Shown here: positions 5,440 to 7,166 of the stretch, one piece after another | How the letters are laid out: every line of letters starts with the position of its first letter | Position numbering within the stretch: position 1 is the first letter of the stretch | Assembly: GCA_002746425.1 (NCBI GenBank) | Contig: NVXB01000034.1 | Location: 29,005-36,170 of the forward strand | Origin: Hyphomicrobiales bacterium | GTDB lineage: Bacteria; Pseudomonadota; Alphaproteobacteria; Rhizobiales; GCA-2746425 | Direction of reading: 5' to 3' | Length of the DNA: 7,166 nt | The notes under the pieces: model-generated | Database searches by the model: none | What the model was told of the DNA's origin: nothing | Seen by the model: only the letters and a program-made list of their open reading frames with translations | Program-made: the position numbers and the translations under genes

Positions 5440-6279
5440 ATGCAAGACCTGATTTCTGTTCAAGCCGGTGTTCCCGACATCATCCGCGAGATGGCTCAGG
5501 CCACTTCAAAAGTCATTCTTCCTTATTTTCGCCGGCCAACGAACATTGAAAACAAGCTGGTTTCGCAAGGTGATTCCGGTGCGGCGGGTTTTGACCCGGT
5601 TACCGAGGCCGACAAGGGCGCAGAAGCGGTGCTGCGGCAATTGATCAATCAGAAATTTCCCCATCATGGTATTCTTGGCGAGGAATATGGCGCGGAAAAC
5701 CTTGATGCTGAATATGTCTGGGTGCTCGATCCGATTGACGGCACGCGCGCCTTCATTTCCGGCCTTCCAGTATGGGGAACGTTGATCGCACTTTGCAAAA
5801 ACGGTGTGCCTATTTTGGGCGCCATGATCCAACCTTATCTCAACGAAATTTTCGTCGGTGGGGGCGGACACGCCATCCTCTCAACTGTTGATGGCAGCAA
5901 GAGCGACACGGTGTTGCGCACAAGGCCTGTGACAGACATTTCTCAGGCCACCATTTTCACCACGGATGCCAAATTATTTGAAGGCTGGGAGCGTGAAGCC
6001 TATGACAAGATTGAGGCACAGTGCCGGCTGAACCGTTACGGTTTGGATTGCTACGGTTATGCGATGGTGGCCGCAGGCATGGGCGATTTCAACATTGAGG
6101 CTGGCTTGCAAATTTACGACATTGCCGCGCTCGTCCCGCTGATTGAATCTGCTGGCGGGATTGTTACCAATTGGGATGGCACGTCGGTTGAAGGCCTGCT
6201 TAAGCGAGAACGCATGCGCGTGGTGGCATCGGGCAATAAGGAATTGCACCAATACGTTCTGGAGCAGCTAAAGGGCTGA
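5440..6279 (+). CDS. hisN: histidinol-phosphatase, inositol monophosphatase family
   Basis: 279-residue Mg-dependent phosphatase of the IMPase superfamily. The HisN subgroup removes phosphate from L-histidinol phosphate, the penultimate stage of histidine synthesis, in the cytoplasm. Metal-site residues are visible: the GEE motif (80-82), Asp97 and Asp100 in VLDPIDGTRAFISG, and Asp227 in EAGLQIYDIAALVPLIESAGG. The DPIDGTRAFI and YDIAALVP variants, rather than the WDxAAG of true inositol monophosphatases, argue for the HisN type over SuhB. Genes like this are nevertheless often annotated as suhB or generic inositol monophosphatase. The ATG at 5440 gives some 20 residues before the first conserved helix (PDIIREMAQATSKVILPYF), so the N-terminus is slightly long and a later start is possible. 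Other his genes are not in the window. The small RNA gene lies upstream in the opposite direction, and the convergent lysophospholipase-like gene downstream. Confidence 0.87.
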   Translation: MQDLISVQAGVPDIIREMAQATSKVILPYFRRPTNIENKLVSQGDSGAAGFDPVTEADKGAEAVLRQLINQKFPHHGILGEEYGAENLDAEYVWVLDPIDGTRAFISGLPVWGTLIALCKNGVPILGAMIQPYLNEIFVGGGGHAILSTVDGSKSDTVLRTRPVTDISQATIFTTDAKLFEGWEREAYDKIEAQCRLNRYGLDCYGYAMVAAGMGDFNIEAGLQIYDIAALVPLIESAGGIVTNWDGTSVEGLLKRERMRVVASGNKELHQYVLEQLKG

Positions 6280-6294
6280 ACTAAGGGATTTATC

Positions 6295-6321
6295 GGCCCC
6301 AAAATGTAGCCGTGTGGGGCC
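6295..6321. terminator. hairpin between convergent hisN and lysophospholipase-like gene
   Basis: GGCCCCA (6295-6301) and TGGGGCC (6315-6321) form a 7-bp G/C-rich stem around a 13-base loop, 15 bases after the hisN stop and touching the last base of the convergent gene's stop. No T-run follows on either strand (TAATAA on plus, GATAAA on minus), so it may only protect 3' ends or assist termination. Confidence 0.45.
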
Positions 6322-7166
6322 TAATAACCACTTCCTGAGCCTGGAACAAAAGCATCAAAAGCCGCCCAGAACTGATCACGAAAGCGGTCGCGTTCCATCA
6401 ATAATTCATGCAAGGCACCGGGCACAACAACCTGCCAGATGGAGCGCATATTATCCGAAATATTCTCAATTTCCTTGAGGGACACAACGCTATCATTACC
6501 GCTGGCAACGATGAGAACCGGCGTGCGGTTATTCTTGCCAAAATCGGCATCGCGCATGTCGGACATGGCCTTACATGCTGCATTGAGCCAACCGATGGTT
6601 GGTGCGCCAACCTTCAAAAACGGGGCTTTTTCAAAGATGCGGGTTGCATGGCCAAAGCGGTGTTCATCGCTGGTCAGCACGTTGTTTTTGAAAACACGCA
6701 GTTCCTTTTTGTTGAAAAACGGAACCGGGCGTTCTCCAAGGCCAAGGCCGTTCAGCGTGCGCATGATGGTCGCAACCGTCTTTTCCGAGGGCCGTGTACT
6801 GCCAAGGCCGATCAAAGGCGAGACCAAAACGGCCCGGTCAAACACAAAACTGCCCGATTGCAGCAAATGCAACATTACTGCGCCGCCGGTGGAGTGGGCC
6901 AGCGCAAAAAACGGTGCGGGACACTCTGGCAGCAGCACTTCGCGGGTAACCCGCTCCAGATCCGACACATAGTCAGAGAAATTATCGACATGGCCGCGCC
7001 AAGCCTGGCGCAATAAACGGTCTGAGCCGCCCTGCCCGCGAAAATCAAAGGCCAAAACAGCAAAACCGCGCTCGCGAAGGTCTTCAATCACTTCAAAGTA
7101 TTTTTCGATGTACTCGGTGCGGCCCTGAATGATGCAGACGGTGCCCTTGCCCGGTGTTGCAGTTGC
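6321..7166 (-). CDS. lysophospholipase-like alpha/beta hydrolase, 5' end outside window
   Basis: 281 residues are present and the frame is open to the window edge, so the N-terminus is missing. A GTG at 7091 is internal, because conserved sequence (GTVCIIQGRTEYIEKYFE) continues upstream of it. It resembles the PldB / monoacylglycerol-lipase-type group (serine aminopeptidase S33, 'Hydrolase_4' class), which hydrolyse lysophospholipids or monoglycerides. Landmarks, numbered in the fragment: the QGRTEYIEKY strand-turn in place of the usual HG oxyanion motif; FDFRGQGGSDR; the nucleophile elbow AHSTGG (Ser92); Asp225 in ASGNDSVV; and His253 in GALHELLMERD. No signal peptide can be judged. The gene converges on hisN, with a hairpin between them. 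Fold and triad are clear; the substrate is inferred from family resemblance. Confidence 0.88.
   Translation of the reverse strand, partial: ATATPGKGTVCIIQGRTEYIEKYFEVIEDLRERGFAVLAFDFRGQGGSDRLLRQAWRGHVDNFSDYVSDLERVTREVLLPECPAPFFALAHSTGGAVMLHLLQSGSFVFDRAVLVSPLIGLGSTRPSEKTVATIMRTLNGLGLGERPVPFFNKKELRVFKNNVLTSDEHRFGHATRIFEKAPFLKVGAPTIGWLNAACKAMSDMRDADFGKNNRTPVLIVASGNDSVVSLKEIENISDNMRSIWQVVVPGALHELLMERDRFRDQFWAAFDAFVPGSGSGY

Noticed and set aside
6408..7016. Plus-strand open frame of about 200 codons
   Set aside because: It lies entirely antisense to the lysophospholipase-like gene, which has an intact catalytic triad and conserved blocks; the antisense peptide has no recognisable domain.

Overview
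The window looks like a chromosomal housekeeping segment of an alphaproteobacterium, most probably of the order Hyphomicrobiales (Rhizobiales). Three things point there: the CpdR-type response regulator, the Cys-free bL36 protein, and the set pyk / TPR protein / rpmJ / tRNA-Val / cpdR / N-formylglutamate amidohydrolase-like / hisN, which I recall as a rhizobial neighbourhood. GC content seems moderate, lower than in soil rhizobia. I see no insertion sequence, integrase, prophage gene or CRISPR array.

Layout. The 3' part of pyk (pyruvate kinase, +) opens the window at base 1 and ends at 1221. An alpha/beta hydrolase (-, 1218-2189) converges on it so closely that the stop codons overlap. The shared 3' end carries a terminator-like hairpin that also encodes the hydrolase C-terminus. 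Upstream of the hydrolase on the same strand is a signal-peptide TPR protein (2239-2823), probably in one transcription unit with it. Next come rpmJ (2987-3112, -) with a clear intrinsic terminator, tRNA-Val(GAC) (3220-3294, -) and cpdR (3401-3760, -). A roughly 290-base divergent intergenic region separates cpdR from an N-formylglutamate amidohydrolase family gene (4048-5073, +). A 366-base non-coding stretch follows, then hisN (5440-6279, +) and a convergent lysophospholipase-like gene (6321-7166, -) whose 5' end lies outside the window.

The most interesting element is in the non-coding stretch before hisN. On the minus strand there is a compact small RNA gene (about 5111-5206). It has a CTTGAC -35, a predicted start that falls on the first base of an 11-bp perfect stem, a second short hairpin, a single-stranded linker and a GC-rich terminator hairpin ending in U8. 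Both the first loop and the linker carry a UUCCUCCC anti-Shine-Dalgarno motif. Motif, size, architecture and position beside an IMPase-family (suhB-like) gene fit the alphaproteobacterial suhB/MmgR sRNA family. This is therefore probably a known family at a new locus rather than a new system, but it is easily missed by protein-only annotation.

Functionally the genes are mostly independent: glycolysis (pyk), translation (rpmJ, tRNA-Val), cell-cycle proteolysis control (cpdR), histidine synthesis and possibly degradation (hisN, N-formylglutamate amidohydrolase), lipid or ester hydrolysis (two alpha/beta hydrolases), and post-transcriptional regulation (sRNA).
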